Below are positions 1 through 8,598 of a stretch of 64,000 bases of DNA, piece after piece (position 1 is the first letter of the stretch; each line of letters starts with the position of its first letter). The notes under the pieces are model-generated. The model was not told where the DNA came from and did not search any database. It saw nothing but the letters and a program-made list of their open reading frames with translations. A program made the position numbers and the translations under genes. Source of the DNA: JAYPHU01 sp038127535 (GTDB lineage Bacteria; Pseudomonadota; Alphaproteobacteria; Rhodospirillales; UBA2165); NCBI GenBank assembly GCA_038127535.1, contig JAYPHU010000006.1:61512-125511 (forward strand), given 5' to 3'.

Positions 1-1128
1 ATGCGGCGTGTCGCCCGGCGTGTCCGCCGTGAAGAGCATCAGCAGCATCTGAATTTCCGGCGAGGCCGCACCTGGCTCGATCTTTGTGTAGCCGCCGGCA
101 TAGGCCGCGCCCATCTCCATCAGGCCTTGTCGTCGCAGGCCGTAATTCAGCCCCGTCCGAATTTTGCGCCACGGACTATGGAAGATATCGTTCACCGTGT
201 TGGGCTTGGCGGAGCGGTACATCAGCGTGCCGTTGAAATGATCCTGCAGATTGTCGCCGACGCCGGGCATGTCCTGCACCACGTCGATGCCATGAGACTG
301 CAGCAACTCTGCCGGTCCCAAACCGGAGAGCTGCAACAGTTGCGGCGAGTTGATCGCGCCGCCGGAGACCAAAACCTCCCGTCCGGCCATCACGGTTCTT
401 TTTTCGCCGCCCGCTTCTAAGGCGACGCCCGTGGCCTTCTTGCCATCAAACAGCAATCGTGTGGCATGGGCGTTGGAGATCACCGTGAGATTCGGGCGTT
501 TTCGGGCCGGCTTTAGATAACCGACCGCCGCGCTGCAACGCCGGCCGTTTCGGCTGGTCCATTGCACATAGCCGAAGCCTTCCGGCTTGGCGCCGTTGAC
601 GTCGTCATTGCGCTCATGTCCGGCTTGCTGCACCGCCTCAATGAACGCGTCGGCGATTTCGTGCGGTGTCGCCGGGTCGGAAACGGCCAGCGGGCCGCCG
701 GTACCGTGGTATTCGCTTTCGCCCCTCTGCTGATCCTCCGACTTCTTAAAGTAGTGGAGTACGTCATCGAAGCTCCAGCCCGTGTTGCCCAGCTGCCGCC
801 ACAGGTCGTAGTCCTGCCGGTGGCCGCGCATATAGACGAGTCCATTGATGGAACTAGAGCCGCCGATGACCTTGCCCCGGGGCTGGATCACCTGACGGTC
901 AACCCAGTCCGGGTTTTTCTGCGTCCGGTAAAGCCAATTGACCAGCGGATTGGTGAAATGCTTGCCGTAGCCGATGGGGATATGGATCCACGGGTTGGTG
1001 TCCTTCCGCCCGGCCTCCAGCAGGCAGACCGTATATTTGCGGTTTTCGGTTAGCCGGTTGGCCAGCACGCAGCCGGCGCTGCCCGCGCCGACAATCACGA
1101 AGTCATAAGTGGGAGAGGTCTCCGCCAT
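1..1128 (-). CDS. GMC-family FAD oxidoreductase (choline dehydrogenase-like), 3' end outside window
   Basis: Reading leftwards from the ATG at 1128 gives 376 uninterrupted codons that run off the window. The start has the Rossmann FAD-binding motif GAGSAG (about residues 14-19). The GMC signature GGSSSINGLVYMRG follows at about residue 85, and the second GMC signature GGAINSPQLLQLSG lies further on. The family is usually 530-550 aa, so the C-terminal third with the catalytic His pair is missing here only because of the window edge. The family oxidises alcohols to aldehydes with FAD. Its ATG follows the stop codon of the upstream amidohydrolase gene with no gap, so the two are probably cotranscribed. 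The substrate cannot be told. Confidence 0.9.
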   Translation of the reverse strand, partial: MAETSPTYDFVIVGAGSAGCVLANRLTENRKYTVCLLEAGRKDTNPWIHIPIGYGKHFTNPLVNWLYRTQKNPDWVDRQVIQPRGKVIGGSSSINGLVYMRGHRQDYDLWRQLGNTGWSFDDVLHYFKKSEDQQRGESEYHGTGGPLAVSDPATPHEIADAFIEAVQQAGHERNDDVNGAKPEGFGYVQWTSRNGRRCSAAVGYLKPARKRPNLTVISNAHATRLLFDGKKATGVALEAGGEKRTVMAGREVLVSGGAINSPQLLQLSGLGPAELLQSHGIDVVQDMPGVGDNLQDHFNGTLMYRSAKPNTVNDIFHSPWRKIRTGLNYGLRRQGLMEMGAAYAGGYTKIEPGAASPEIQMLLMLFTADTPGDTPH

Positions 1129-2484
1129 TTAGGCCGCCAGTTTGACGTCTTTCAGGATGCGCTGGCCGGAACGCGCGAGGAGATCCATCTTCTTGTCGAT
1201 CCCCTTATAGCGCAGCTTGCCGTTCCGCTTTTTGATCTTGCCGGCGATCATGACCGTATCCACGTTGGACCCGTTGGCGTGGAAGACCAGCGCTTCCACC
1301 GGATCATTGACGGGGAACAGGTTTAGATGCCGGCCATCGACCAGGATGATGTCGGCCTGCTTGCCCGGCGTCACTGATCCGATCTTGTGATCCAGCCGTA
1401 GCGCCTTGGCGGAATCGATGGTCGCCCATTCTAAAGCCTCCCGCGCGGTGATCGACAGATGATCGGCCGGCTTCCCGGTTTTTCGGATGGTCTCGTTGTT
1501 ATCCAGATTGCGTTGATGCTGCAGGGTGGTGCGCAGCACTGTAAACATGTCTCCGGAAATATTGCATTCCACATCGACGCCGATGGACGGCCGGCCGCCC
1601 AGCGCCCGCACCCGGCCGGTGATCGGCACGCCATGGGCCATCTGCAGTTCTACCTCCGCGGTAACCGTCAGCGACGCGCCCGCATCCACCAGGATTTTCA
1701 GCTCCTTGTCGCTGAGATGAACGCCGTGGACCATGTTGTGCCGCTCATCCAGCAGTCTCAGCTTGGCGAGTTTTTGATAGCCGTCATTGTTCAGCCGGTG
1801 GGGTGAGCCCCACACATGGGCGGAGATGAGGAGATCAAACTCCTTGGCCAGTTCGAAATCATGCTTGGTCACGTCCCACACGGAAAAGTCCGGGCCCAGC
1901 GCCGCCATGGCCAAGGTGACAAGGGCGTCGTCCGCCGCCAGGGAGGTTTTGCGCAACCGCTCGATCTCTGACCGGGGATGGGGGATATGGGTAAACGGCG
2001 TTTGGTTCTTCTTGGCGTCCGGCTTGGGGGAGCCATGGCCGAAGACGGCGCGGATGCCGGATTCTTTCAACGCGTCGATGGCCGCATCTGAATGGGCCGG
2101 GGTCGCGTTGTTGTGGCACCAGTCCATGATGGTCGTCGCACCGGCGTTTATCTGGTTGAGCGCGCCCACAAGGTTACCGAGATAGGTGTCATTCGCAGTG
2201 AAGCGGGGCGCGATCTTGGCATGCATGTGGTGCAGATATTCGGGGATGGACCAATTGCCGGCGCTGCCCCGCAAGCCGGTCTGCCAGGTGTGCAGATGCG
2301 CGTTCACCAACCCCGGCAGGACGATCATCCCGGCGGCGTCGATAATCTTGGCGTCTGCCGCGCGAATGGATTTGGCGACTTTGAGAATTTTGTCCCCGTC
2401 GATCAGGACATCGCCCTTGGCGAAGTCGCCGACTTTCTTATCCAGGCTGACAATCGTGCCGCCCTTGATGAGTATCCGTGCTAT
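1129..2484 (-). CDS. Amidohydrolase / cytosine- or adenosine-deaminase-like metallohydrolase
   Basis: A protein of about 451 aa of the metal-dependent amidohydrolase superfamily (SAH/MTA deaminase, chlorohydrolase type). Visible motifs are the metal-binding HxH in GLVNAHLHTW, the later His in LISAHVWG and MVHGVHLS, and the metal Asp in SIGVDVECN. The C-terminal composite-domain segment GKQADIILVDG is present. The expected N-terminus MARILIKGG starts at 2484 with ATA instead of ATG, 6 nt after GGAGGGG. The only standard start in frame is a TTG at 2508, which would put that ribosome site inside the gene. Family members hydrolyse exocyclic amino or halide groups of heterocycles; the substrate is not predictable. 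The stop is directly followed by the GMC oxidoreductase start. Confidence 0.88.
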   Translation of the reverse strand: MARILIKGGTIVSLDKKVGDFAKGDVLIDGDKILKVAKSIRAADAKIIDAAGMIVLPGLVNAHLHTWQTGLRGSAGNWSIPEYLHHMHAKIAPRFTANDTYLGNLVGALNQINAGATTIMDWCHNNATPAHSDAAIDALKESGIRAVFGHGSPKPDAKKNQTPFTHIPHPRSEIERLRKTSLAADDALVTLAMAALGPDFSVWDVTKHDFELAKEFDLLISAHVWGSPHRLNNDGYQKLAKLRLLDERHNMVHGVHLSDKELKILVDAGASLTVTAEVELQMAHGVPITGRVRALGGRPSIGVDVECNISGDMFTVLRTTLQHQRNLDNNETIRKTGKPADHLSITAREALEWATIDSAKALRLDHKIGSVTPGKQADIILVDGRHLNLFPVNDPVEALVFHANGSNVDTVMIAGKIKKRNGKLRYKGIDKKMDLLARSGQRILKDVKLAA

Positions 2485-2508
2485 AGCCGCCCCTCCCTCT
2501 TTACGCAA

Positions 2509-2709
2509 TGAACAGGGGCAGGACTGTAGTCAGAAAATTCGGGGAACACAATTTGTGAAAACCGGGGAGAACCTGTTCATCCAACCATCATCTTGCCGTT
2601 GAACTTTTGAGAGATATTAGGATCCAACTAAGTTATTTAAATTGGGTATGAATGTGGGCGCGCAGATACAATATTTATGATATATTGTTCGTATTGTATT
2701 AATTAAAAT

Positions 2710-2712
<3 letters not shown>
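2509..2712. other. Intergenic, AT-rich islet beside tRNA-Ser repeat
   Basis: No credible gene is seen. The part from about 2600 to 2712 is far more AT-rich than the flanking genes. It contains nested short inverted repeats, for example ACAATAT at about 2667 facing ATATTGT. It abuts the duplicated tRNA fragment and may be what remains of an integrated element. I see no integrase or transposase remnant. Confidence 0.5.
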
Positions 2713-2773
<61 letters not shown>

Positions 2774-2817
2774 AGAAGGTTTTCCGTAAATTATTGTTTT
2801 TAAACAATATATTGACG

Positions 2818-2842
2818 TTGTTGGTCAGTATGTTGGTCAGTC
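2818..2842. repeat. Tandem direct repeat TTGGTCAGT next to the tRNA
   Basis: Two nearly adjacent copies of TGTTGGTCAGT lie between the partial and the complete tRNA-Ser copies. Their position directly beside an att-like duplication is where integrase arm-binding repeats could be, but the function is inferred from position only. Confidence 0.4.
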
Positions 2843-2845
2843 AAA

Positions 2846-2935
<90 letters not shown>

Positions 2936-3172
2936 ACGAGCGCTGAACATACCGATTTTTTGCGAGGATGGAAGGTACTAAGTGCGTGTTTTCTTCAGGG
3001 TAGGGCGGTGATAGTCGCATCCTGCGAGAAAATTTTTCATAAGGTTAATTCATGTCCTCTATTACACTCGACCCTAATGTATGATCGCGTTAATTTCCCT
3101 GACAAACCTGAGGTTTAGTCTTCACGGTGAAGCATAACGCCCAAGCCGAATTCGGGCCGGGACTTGAGAGAC
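2936..3172. other. Intergenic between tRNA-Ser and secreted protein gene
   Basis: This stretch must hold the promoter for the leftward tRNA gene and for the rightward secreted-protein gene. No gene, repeat or clear terminator is recognisable, and I cannot assign -35/-10 boxes with confidence. Confidence 0.4.
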
Positions 3173-3712
3173 ATGAAAATACAGACTTTACATCGTGGCG
3201 CCGTTTGGGCGGTCATGGCCTTTGCCATGGCGTTTGTGCTGTCCGTGTCGCCGGCTCTTGCGAAAAGGCCGGTTAAAATCTTCCAGACAGAGGAAGTGAG
3301 CACGTCTGATGGTCAAAAGCTTGAGCCGCTTCACGTCCGGATCGAGAGCGATTTCCTGCAAAATGTAGTGGTCTACAAGATCACCAAATGGGGTGAAGAT
3401 TGGCCGCGTTTCAGCTTCATCGGCCTGTTCCAGGCGGACGCCCGCAACCCGTTGACCGGCAGGCAAGTGTTCCTATGGCGCAAGCGCCTCAAGATGAAGG
3501 CCGGCGAAACCATCACTATCACCCGGCCGATGGCCTCGGGCCTGAAACCTAAGCTGGATTTGCACATTCGGCCGATTTGGTTGGGCATAACTTCGTCCAT
3601 CAGTTCCGTCCGCAGGGTGATCCCAACGGGTCTCTACTCGCTGAAGAGCAAAAATAGCCGATCCGCTGGGCCGGCGACTATTCCTGATGCGCGCCCGTCC
3701 CAGAGCGTGTAA
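3173..3712 (+). CDS. Secreted protein of unknown function, C-terminus probably frameshifted
   Basis: The ORF starts at ATG 3173 after a GAGAG-like ribosome site. It begins with a typical Sec signal peptide (basic MKIQTLHR, a hydrophobic stretch, and SPALA as the probable cleavage site at about residue 31). The exported part has alternating beta-type sequence. In the current frame the last 40-odd residues are Ser/Arg-rich and look unnatural. Inserting one C after 3586 changes the frame to a sensible ending (GHNFVHQFRPQGDPNG...LLAEEQK) that stops at 3655-3657. A one-base deletion, real or a sequencing error, is therefore likely. I do not recognise the family. Confidence 0.6.
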   Translation: MKIQTLHRGAVWAVMAFAMAFVLSVSPALAKRPVKIFQTEEVSTSDGQKLEPLHVRIESDFLQNVVVYKITKWGEDWPRFSFIGLFQADARNPLTGRQVFLWRKRLKMKAGETITITRPMASGLKPKLDLHIRPIWLGITSSISSVRRVIPTGLYSLKSKNSRSAGPATIPDARPSQSV

Positions 3713-3721
3713 AATCCTGTT

Positions 3722-4546
3722 ATGAGTGATAGTTCAGAATCCAAGCGGCCAACCTTGTCTGCGCTTGTTGTCGCGCACAACGAGGAAGAGGTCCTGGAAG
3801 ACTGCCTGAAGCGACTTAATTTTGCCGACGAGATTATGGTGTTGCTGGACCGCTGCACCGACCGGTCCAAGGAAATCGCCGAGGAGTATGCCCACAAGAT
3901 CGTCGAGGGCGCGTGGGAGTTCGAAGGCGAACGGCGCAACAAAGGGATCGAGAGCTGCACCTCCGACTGGATCATCGACGCCGACGCCGACGAATGGATC
4001 AGCGATGATCTGGCTAATGAAATTCTGGAAACCATTGCGACGACGGAGTTCGATATCTTCGATATTCCCGTCCGCAACTATATCGGCGGCACTTTTGTGG
4101 AGCATGGCTGGGGCGGCGGCTCGTTCGGCAAGGTCTCGTACCTGGGTCTCTACCGCAAACACGCCAAGATGTACGGCATCGGCCGGTTTCATGCCCACGT
4201 CATGGAACACGGCAAGCGCGGGCCGGACCTGAAGAACCATCTCGATCACTATGTGGACCGGAACGTTTCTGACATCCTGCGGCGGCTGGACCGCTATACG
4301 GATTACCGGGCCGCGGACCTGGTGGATCAGGGCGAAATCGGCTCGCTACCGAACTACATCCGGAAATTCCTGTCCCGCTTCATCAAGGTTTATTTCCGCC
4401 GGAAGGCTTATAAAGAAGGGGGCTACGGCTTTATGATCGCGCTTTGCGGCGCGCTCTATCCGTTGGTGTCCCACATCAAGGCGGCCAACGAGGTCGGCCC
4501 GGCGAAGGCGGCGGGGCAACAATCCCGAGAGGAGACGGCGGAATGA
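3722..4546 (+). CDS. Family 2 glycosyltransferase, LPS-core type
   Basis: A 274-aa cytoplasmic or membrane-associated enzyme of the GT2 family. It has the nucleotide-sugar pocket start LSALVVAHNEE, then EIMVLLDRCTD and a DADADEW stretch that carries the DxD-type metal site at about residue 85. The order and spacing resemble WaaE/KdtX-type beta-glycosyltransferases that add a sugar to the lipopolysaccharide core. The C-terminal part is basic and aromatic and may be membrane-proximal. The end overlaps the start of the following (broken) amidohydrolase gene by 4 bp, suggesting cotranscription. The sugar donor and acceptor cannot be inferred. Confidence 0.85.
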   Translation: MSDSSESKRPTLSALVVAHNEEEVLEDCLKRLNFADEIMVLLDRCTDRSKEIAEEYAHKIVEGAWEFEGERRNKGIESCTSDWIIDADADEWISDDLANEILETIATTEFDIFDIPVRNYIGGTFVEHGWGGGSFGKVSYLGLYRKHAKMYGIGRFHAHVMEHGKRGPDLKNHLDHYVDRNVSDILRRLDRYTDYRAADLVDQGEIGSLPNYIRKFLSRFIKVYFRRKAYKEGGYGFMIALCGALYPLVSHIKAANEVGPAKAAGQQSREETAE

Positions 4547-5460
4547 CATTCAAATCCCTGATGGCGATTCCGGTGGCGGCGATGCTGGCGCCGGCGCCTG
4601 TGCGGACGGAGGGGATTCTGCCGCTGTTCGACACGCATGAGCATTTCTCCAAGGACGCCTGGTCGAGTTTCGAGCCCATGCAAATATTGGCCATGCCGAT
4701 GAAAGCCGGGGTTGTGATGGGTGCATTCTCGTAGACCCCCGATGACGGCACGCTAAAGCTCTATGATCTGAACCCGAATATGGTCGCACCCATGTTGCGG
4801 CCGTATCGGGATGACATCAATTCGTCCAACTGGTTCGCCGATCAGGAAACCGTGGCCTATCTCAAGCGACGCCTGGCCAAAGGCATTTACGTCGGCGTCG
4901 GGGAGTTTCACCTGTTTGACGCCCGATCGGCCTTGACCCCGCAGGGTAAGGAACTGGCGGACGAAGTGGTGAAGCGGAATCTCTATTTACAGATTCACGC
5001 CGGCGCGTTTCCCATCGCCGCCATGTGTACGGTAAACCCCAAACTCAAGATCATATTGGCTCATATGGGGATGACCGACGGGCCGGAAACCGTGGATACC
5101 ATGCTGGAGAAATACCCGAGCCCGATGGCCGAAGTGGCGTTACGGGGCGGCGACGTTGCGCCGGGCGGACAGCTTGATCCGAAATGGCGGCGGGTGATCC
5201 TGAAATATCCGGACCGGTTCCTGATGGGGACGGACACCTGGGTGACCAGCCGCTAGCCGGAATATATCGACCTAGTGGAAGAGCACCGCACCTGGATCAA
5301 GCAGTTGCCGGCGGAGGTCGCCGAAAAAGTGGCCTTCCGCAACGCCGTCGGCATCTTCGGCATCGATAATCGCGGCCGCTTTCCGGATCGAGGCGCCGCA
5401 GGCCTCCCCCCATCCGGCCCTGACGGGCCACCTTCCCCCGCAAGGGGGGAAGGGTTATGA
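4543..5460 (+). pseudogene. Secreted TIM-barrel amidohydrolase, two in-frame TAG codons
   Basis: One continuous frame encodes an amidohydrolase-2-type metal hydrolase with an N-terminal signal-like segment, an HxH motif in FDTHEHF, GVGEFHLF, the His in LQIHAG, ILAHMGM and MGTDTW. It is interrupted by TAG at 4732-4734 (in AFS-stop-TPDDG) and TAG at 5254-5256 (in VTSR-stop-PEY). From the family pattern as I recall it, the first stop replaces a Ser and the second a Trp (TGG to TAG). There is no frameshift, and all recognisable metal ligands remain. The reading frame runs into palindromic repeat sequence after FGIDN, so the original C-terminus ends near 5371 and the last 30 codons are repeat-derived. 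Confidence 0.8.
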
Positions 5461-5521
5461 GACGGTATCGTCTTCAACCTCCCCCTATGACGGGGGAGGT
5501 CGAGGAACGCAACGCGTTCCG
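5410..5521. repeat. Cluster of GC-rich palindromes (REP-like)
   Basis: Four consecutive hairpins are visible: GGCCC-TGAC-GGGCC (5416-5429), CCTTCCCCC-GCAA-GGGGGGAAGG (5431-5453), CCTCCCCC-TATGAC-GGGGGAGG (5478-5499) and GGAACGC-AAC-GCGTTCC (5504-5520). Such runs are typical of dispersed intergenic palindromic repeats in alphaproteobacterial genomes. A related CCCCTCCC/GGGAGGGG palindrome occurs inside the metG gene of this window. Confidence 0.75.
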
Positions 5522-5656
5522 AGGGTGGGGGGTGGATCCAATTAATCCGGAAAATTTTGAAGGCGACTTGTCCTATCGGTCCATCTTCGGCAAAACATGG
5601 TGACGCGGGTCGAGCACGCGCACGACGAACAATTAAAACCGCAAGGACCAACCATT

Positions 5657-6580
5657 ATGACCAACCTGACCGAGGCCGATGTCGTCGGCGAAAAGCATTG
5701 GACCAAGAAGGGCGATATCAATCTCTTCCTGTATCACAAATATGTGGGTGATCCCGCCGACGCGCCGAACGGGACGATCCTGTTTGTCCACGGCTCCTCC
5801 ATGGCGTCGACACCGACCTTTGATCTGAAGGTGGAGGGTCGGCCGTTTTCCTCGGCCATGAATTGGTTTGCGCTCAACGGCTATGACACCTGGTGCGTGG
5901 ATATGGAAGGCTATGGCCGCTCCGACAAGGACCGGGACAGTCATTTCTCTATCTCCGACGGCGCCGACGACTGCAAGGCGGCGACCGATTACATCTTCGA
6001 CAAGATGGGCATCGACAAGGTTCACCTCTACGGCATTTCCTCCGGAGCTTTGCGGGCAGCGCTTTTCGCCCAGCGCAATCCCGACCGGGTCGGCAAGCTG
6101 GCCATGGACGCCATGGTCTGGACCGGGGAGGGGAGCCACACTCTGGAAAACCGCAAAAAGAAGCTGGAAGAGTTCAAGGCCAACCGCCGCCGGCCCATCG
6201 ATCTGGATTTCGTCCGCTCGATCTTCAGCCGGGATCATCCGGGCTGCGCCGAGGACGCCGTGATCGAAGCCTTCGCCGAGCAGATTTGCGCGTTGGACGA
6301 TTCCATCCCCAACGGCACCTATGTGGACATGTGTTCTAAGCTGCCGGTGGTTGATCCGGAAAAGCTGACCATGCCGTGTCTGATCATGCGGGGCCAGTGG
6401 GACGGTATTGCCAGCATGGAGGACCTGGTGAAGTTCTTCGAAAAGCTGCCCAACCCGGACAAGCAATTCACGGTGATGGCCGGCATTTCCCACGCCAGCT
6501 TCCAGCAGAAGAACTACATGATGTGCTACCACATCCTGCACAGCTATCTCAGTCAGCCGGCACCCCTCTATACCGGATAG
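5657..6580 (+). CDS. Alpha/beta-fold hydrolase
   Basis: Start ATG 5657 is chosen because AAGGA lies about 10 nt upstream and the sequence before it is not protein-like. The 307-aa product has the alpha/beta hydrolase oxyanion segment LFVHGSS, the nucleophile elbow GISSG (Ser at about residue 126), the acid in MRGQWDG and the catalytic His in GISHASF. It is soluble and cytoplasmic. The next gene, 15 bp on, encodes an aromatic-ring FAD hydroxylase. A carbon-carbon bond hydrolase or esterase acting after ring oxidation is plausible but unproven. Confidence 0.88.
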   Translation: MTNLTEADVVGEKHWTKKGDINLFLYHKYVGDPADAPNGTILFVHGSSMASTPTFDLKVEGRPFSSAMNWFALNGYDTWCVDMEGYGRSDKDRDSHFSISDGADDCKAATDYIFDKMGIDKVHLYGISSGALRAALFAQRNPDRVGKLAMDAMVWTGEGSHTLENRKKKLEEFKANRRRPIDLDFVRSIFSRDHPGCAEDAVIEAFAEQICALDDSIPNGTYVDMCSKLPVVDPEKLTMPCLIMRGQWDGIASMEDLVKFFEKLPNPDKQFTVMAGISHASFQQKNYMMCYHILHSYLSQPAPLYTG

Positions 6581-6595
6581 AATCGCGTACTCGTC

Positions 6596-8242
6596 ATGCC
6601 TGATCCGATCAAAGTACCTGTTCTCATCATCGGCGGCGGTCCCGTCGGCATCTGCCTGGCCATGGAGCTGGGCTGGCGCGGCACCGAATGCCTGCTGGTC
6701 AATGAACGTCCCGATACGGCGACCCATCCCAAGGGCAGCACCATCAATCCTAGGACCATGGAGCATATGCGCCGGATGGGCTGCGCGCCAGCGATCCGGG
6801 AGCTGGGTCTGCCGCCGGATCACGTCACCGACAGCACCTATGTGACCCGGCTCGCGGAGTGGGAATTGGGCCGGCTGAAAATGCCGACTCCGAGGGAGAA
6901 GATAGAGAACCCCGGACCTTGGGGTCCGACGGCACTGACGCCCGAACCCATCCACCGGGTCAATCAGTTCTATTTCGAATCCGTGATGCGGAAGCATGCG
7001 GGATCCTTCCCGACGACGGATATCCGTTATGCCTGGCGGATGATCGACTTTGAAGACAAGGGCGATCATGTCGAGGCCGAGGTGGAGGAGATCGCCACGG
7101 GGGAGCGGACGCAAGTCATTGCCGACTATCTGATCGGCTGTGACGGCGGGCAGGGCAATGTGCGCCGGAAGCTCGGTTTTTCATACGAAGGGCGCAGCAG
7201 TTCCGGCGACCGGTTTTATGACGGCACCATGTTGTCTATCTATGTGCGCGCGCCGGAAATCTTCGACGTCATCAACATGCCCATCGCCTGGCACTATTGG
7301 ACCATCAATCCCAAGGGCCGGGTGGATTTCATCACCCTGGACGGAGAGGGAGAATACGTCCTGCTGGCCGAGGTTGAGCCGGGCCTGACGCTCGAAGAGA
7401 TCGATATGGATGAGATCGTGCGGAATGCTATCGGCGCGGAAACCCCGTTCGAGGTGGTGTCCGTGCAGGAATGGATGGCGGGTCTCGCGCTGGTCACTGA
7501 TCACTATCAAAAGGGCCGGGTGCTGTTGGCGGGCGACTCCGTGCATCTGTTCACGCCGTCTGGCGGGTTCGGCTTTAATACCGGCATTGATGACGTGGCC
7601 AATATGGGCTGGAAGCTGACGGCGGTCCTGGACGGCTGGGCGCCACCGAGCCTGATGGAAACCTATGAGACCGAACGCAGGCCCATCGGTATTCGCAATA
7701 CCTCAGCCTCCGGCGATTATGCCGACAAGATCGGCCGGCTGTCATTCCCCGACTATGTGGATGAAGACAGCGAGCGCGGCGCCGAGGCGCGAGCCGCGTT
7801 GGAAGCGGAGCTGCTGACCTTTAAGGAGGAGTTCGCCAGCCTGGGGGTGATCCTGGGTGCGCGCTATGATGGCTCGCCGTTGATTGTGTCCGACGGCACT
7901 ACGCCGCCACCCGATGACCGGGCGATCTATACGCCGAGCGCGTGTCCCGGCGGCCGCGCCCCCCACTATTGGATTAACGACAAAGAGTCGCTGTACGACT
8001 GTCTGGGGCCGGGGTTCACTCTGTTAAGATTGGGCGAGGCCGCGCTGGCAGCTGATGACTGGACCGCGGCCGCGCAAGAATTAGGCATTCCCTTCACCGT
8101 GGTGTCGGTGGCCGAGGCGGGTATCAGAGAGATGTACGAAGCGCCGCTAGCACTCATTCGGCCGGACCAGCACGTCGCCTGGCGCGGCGAGACCGGTGAC
8201 CCGGCCTCTATCCTGCGTCATGCAGTGGGCTTCATGATGTAG
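6596..8242 (+). CDS. FAD-dependent aromatic-ring hydroxylase (MhpA/PheA-like)
   Basis: A 548-aa class A flavoprotein monooxygenase. The N-terminus has the dinucleotide-binding GGGPVG motif at about residue 14. The central DG-type segment is LIGCDGGQGNVR, and the second FAD motif LLAGDSVHLF...GGFGFNTG is at about residue 310-330. A C-terminal thioredoxin-like extension, typical of phenol hydroxylase and 3-(3-hydroxyphenyl)propionate hydroxylase relatives, gives the full length. The reaction is NAD(P)H- and O2-dependent ring hydroxylation. It lies 15 bp after the alpha/beta hydrolase and is probably in the same operon. The substrate is unknown. Confidence 0.9.
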   Translation: MPDPIKVPVLIIGGGPVGICLAMELGWRGTECLLVNERPDTATHPKGSTINPRTMEHMRRMGCAPAIRELGLPPDHVTDSTYVTRLAEWELGRLKMPTPREKIENPGPWGPTALTPEPIHRVNQFYFESVMRKHAGSFPTTDIRYAWRMIDFEDKGDHVEAEVEEIATGERTQVIADYLIGCDGGQGNVRRKLGFSYEGRSSSGDRFYDGTMLSIYVRAPEIFDVINMPIAWHYWTINPKGRVDFITLDGEGEYVLLAEVEPGLTLEEIDMDEIVRNAIGAETPFEVVSVQEWMAGLALVTDHYQKGRVLLAGDSVHLFTPSGGFGFNTGIDDVANMGWKLTAVLDGWAPPSLMETYETERRPIGIRNTSASGDYADKIGRLSFPDYVDEDSERGAEARAALEAELLTFKEEFASLGVILGARYDGSPLIVSDGTTPPPDDRAIYTPSACPGGRAPHYWINDKESLYDCLGPGFTLLRLGEAALAADDWTAAAQELGIPFTVVSVAEAGIREMYEAPLALIRPDQHVAWRGETGDPASILRHAVGFMM

Positions 8243-8245
8243 GTT

Positions 8246-8473
8246 TCAGACTTCACTACAGCAACTTTGGCCGTCCGGTGATGTTTGGATAGGCGGGTAG
8301 GGGACGGTGCTGTATTAGCAGAAGACGCAACAGTCTCCCTCAAGCGGTTTCAAAACCTCGCCGCAGCCTTTGCAGCCATAGAACCACTAGCAGGCATCCG
8401 TCAGCATGTTTTCGATCTCGACATGACCGAATTTTGGACATGTGATTTCGGATTTAAGTACGACTGAATTCAT
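8246..8473 (-). pseudogene. Small cysteine-rich GDCC-type protein gene with two in-frame stops
   Basis: On the minus strand an ATG at 8473 follows GGAGG by 5 nt and opens a 75-codon frame. It contains the conserved block KPLEGDCCVFC of the small GDCCVFC proteins often found near metal-resistance genes. TAG interrupts it after MLTDAC and TAA after CVFC. The intact family, as I recall it, has CPxCGH near the start and CPPIQ near the end; here these read CPKFGH and YPPIQ, so two metal-ligand cysteines are lost as well. No frameshift is seen. The ribosome site and full length show recent decay. The gene lies between two oppositely oriented operons. Confidence 0.72.
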
Positions 8474-8545
8474 ATAGCCTCCAATCCTAGTAATTGTGGA
8501 TCAGCAAAGGAGACTTAGCCAATAACGATTTGGTTATATGAAACG

Positions 8546-8578
8546 AAAAAAGGGCGCCGGATGAACCCGCGCCCTTTT
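8546..8578 (-). terminator. Rho-independent terminator of the TRAP operon
   Basis: On the minus strand AAAAGGGCGC pairs with GCGCCCTTTT around an 11-nt loop and is followed by a run of T. It lies about 20 nt beyond the dctP stop codon, as expected for the end of the leftward operon. Confidence 0.85.
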
Positions 8579-8598
8579 CCGAGAAATGAAGCGAGATA

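Noticed and set aside
5633..7114. Long minus-strand open frame (about 490 codons) opposite the hydrolase and FAD hydroxylase genes
   Set aside because: Its sequence has no recognisable motifs and is the antisense shadow of two well-supported genes in GC-rich DNA.
8285..8467. Plus-strand 60-codon frame in the spacer after the FAD hydroxylase gene
   Set aside because: It is antisense to the broken GDCCVFC-type gene, which has a start, ribosome site and conserved block on the minus strand.
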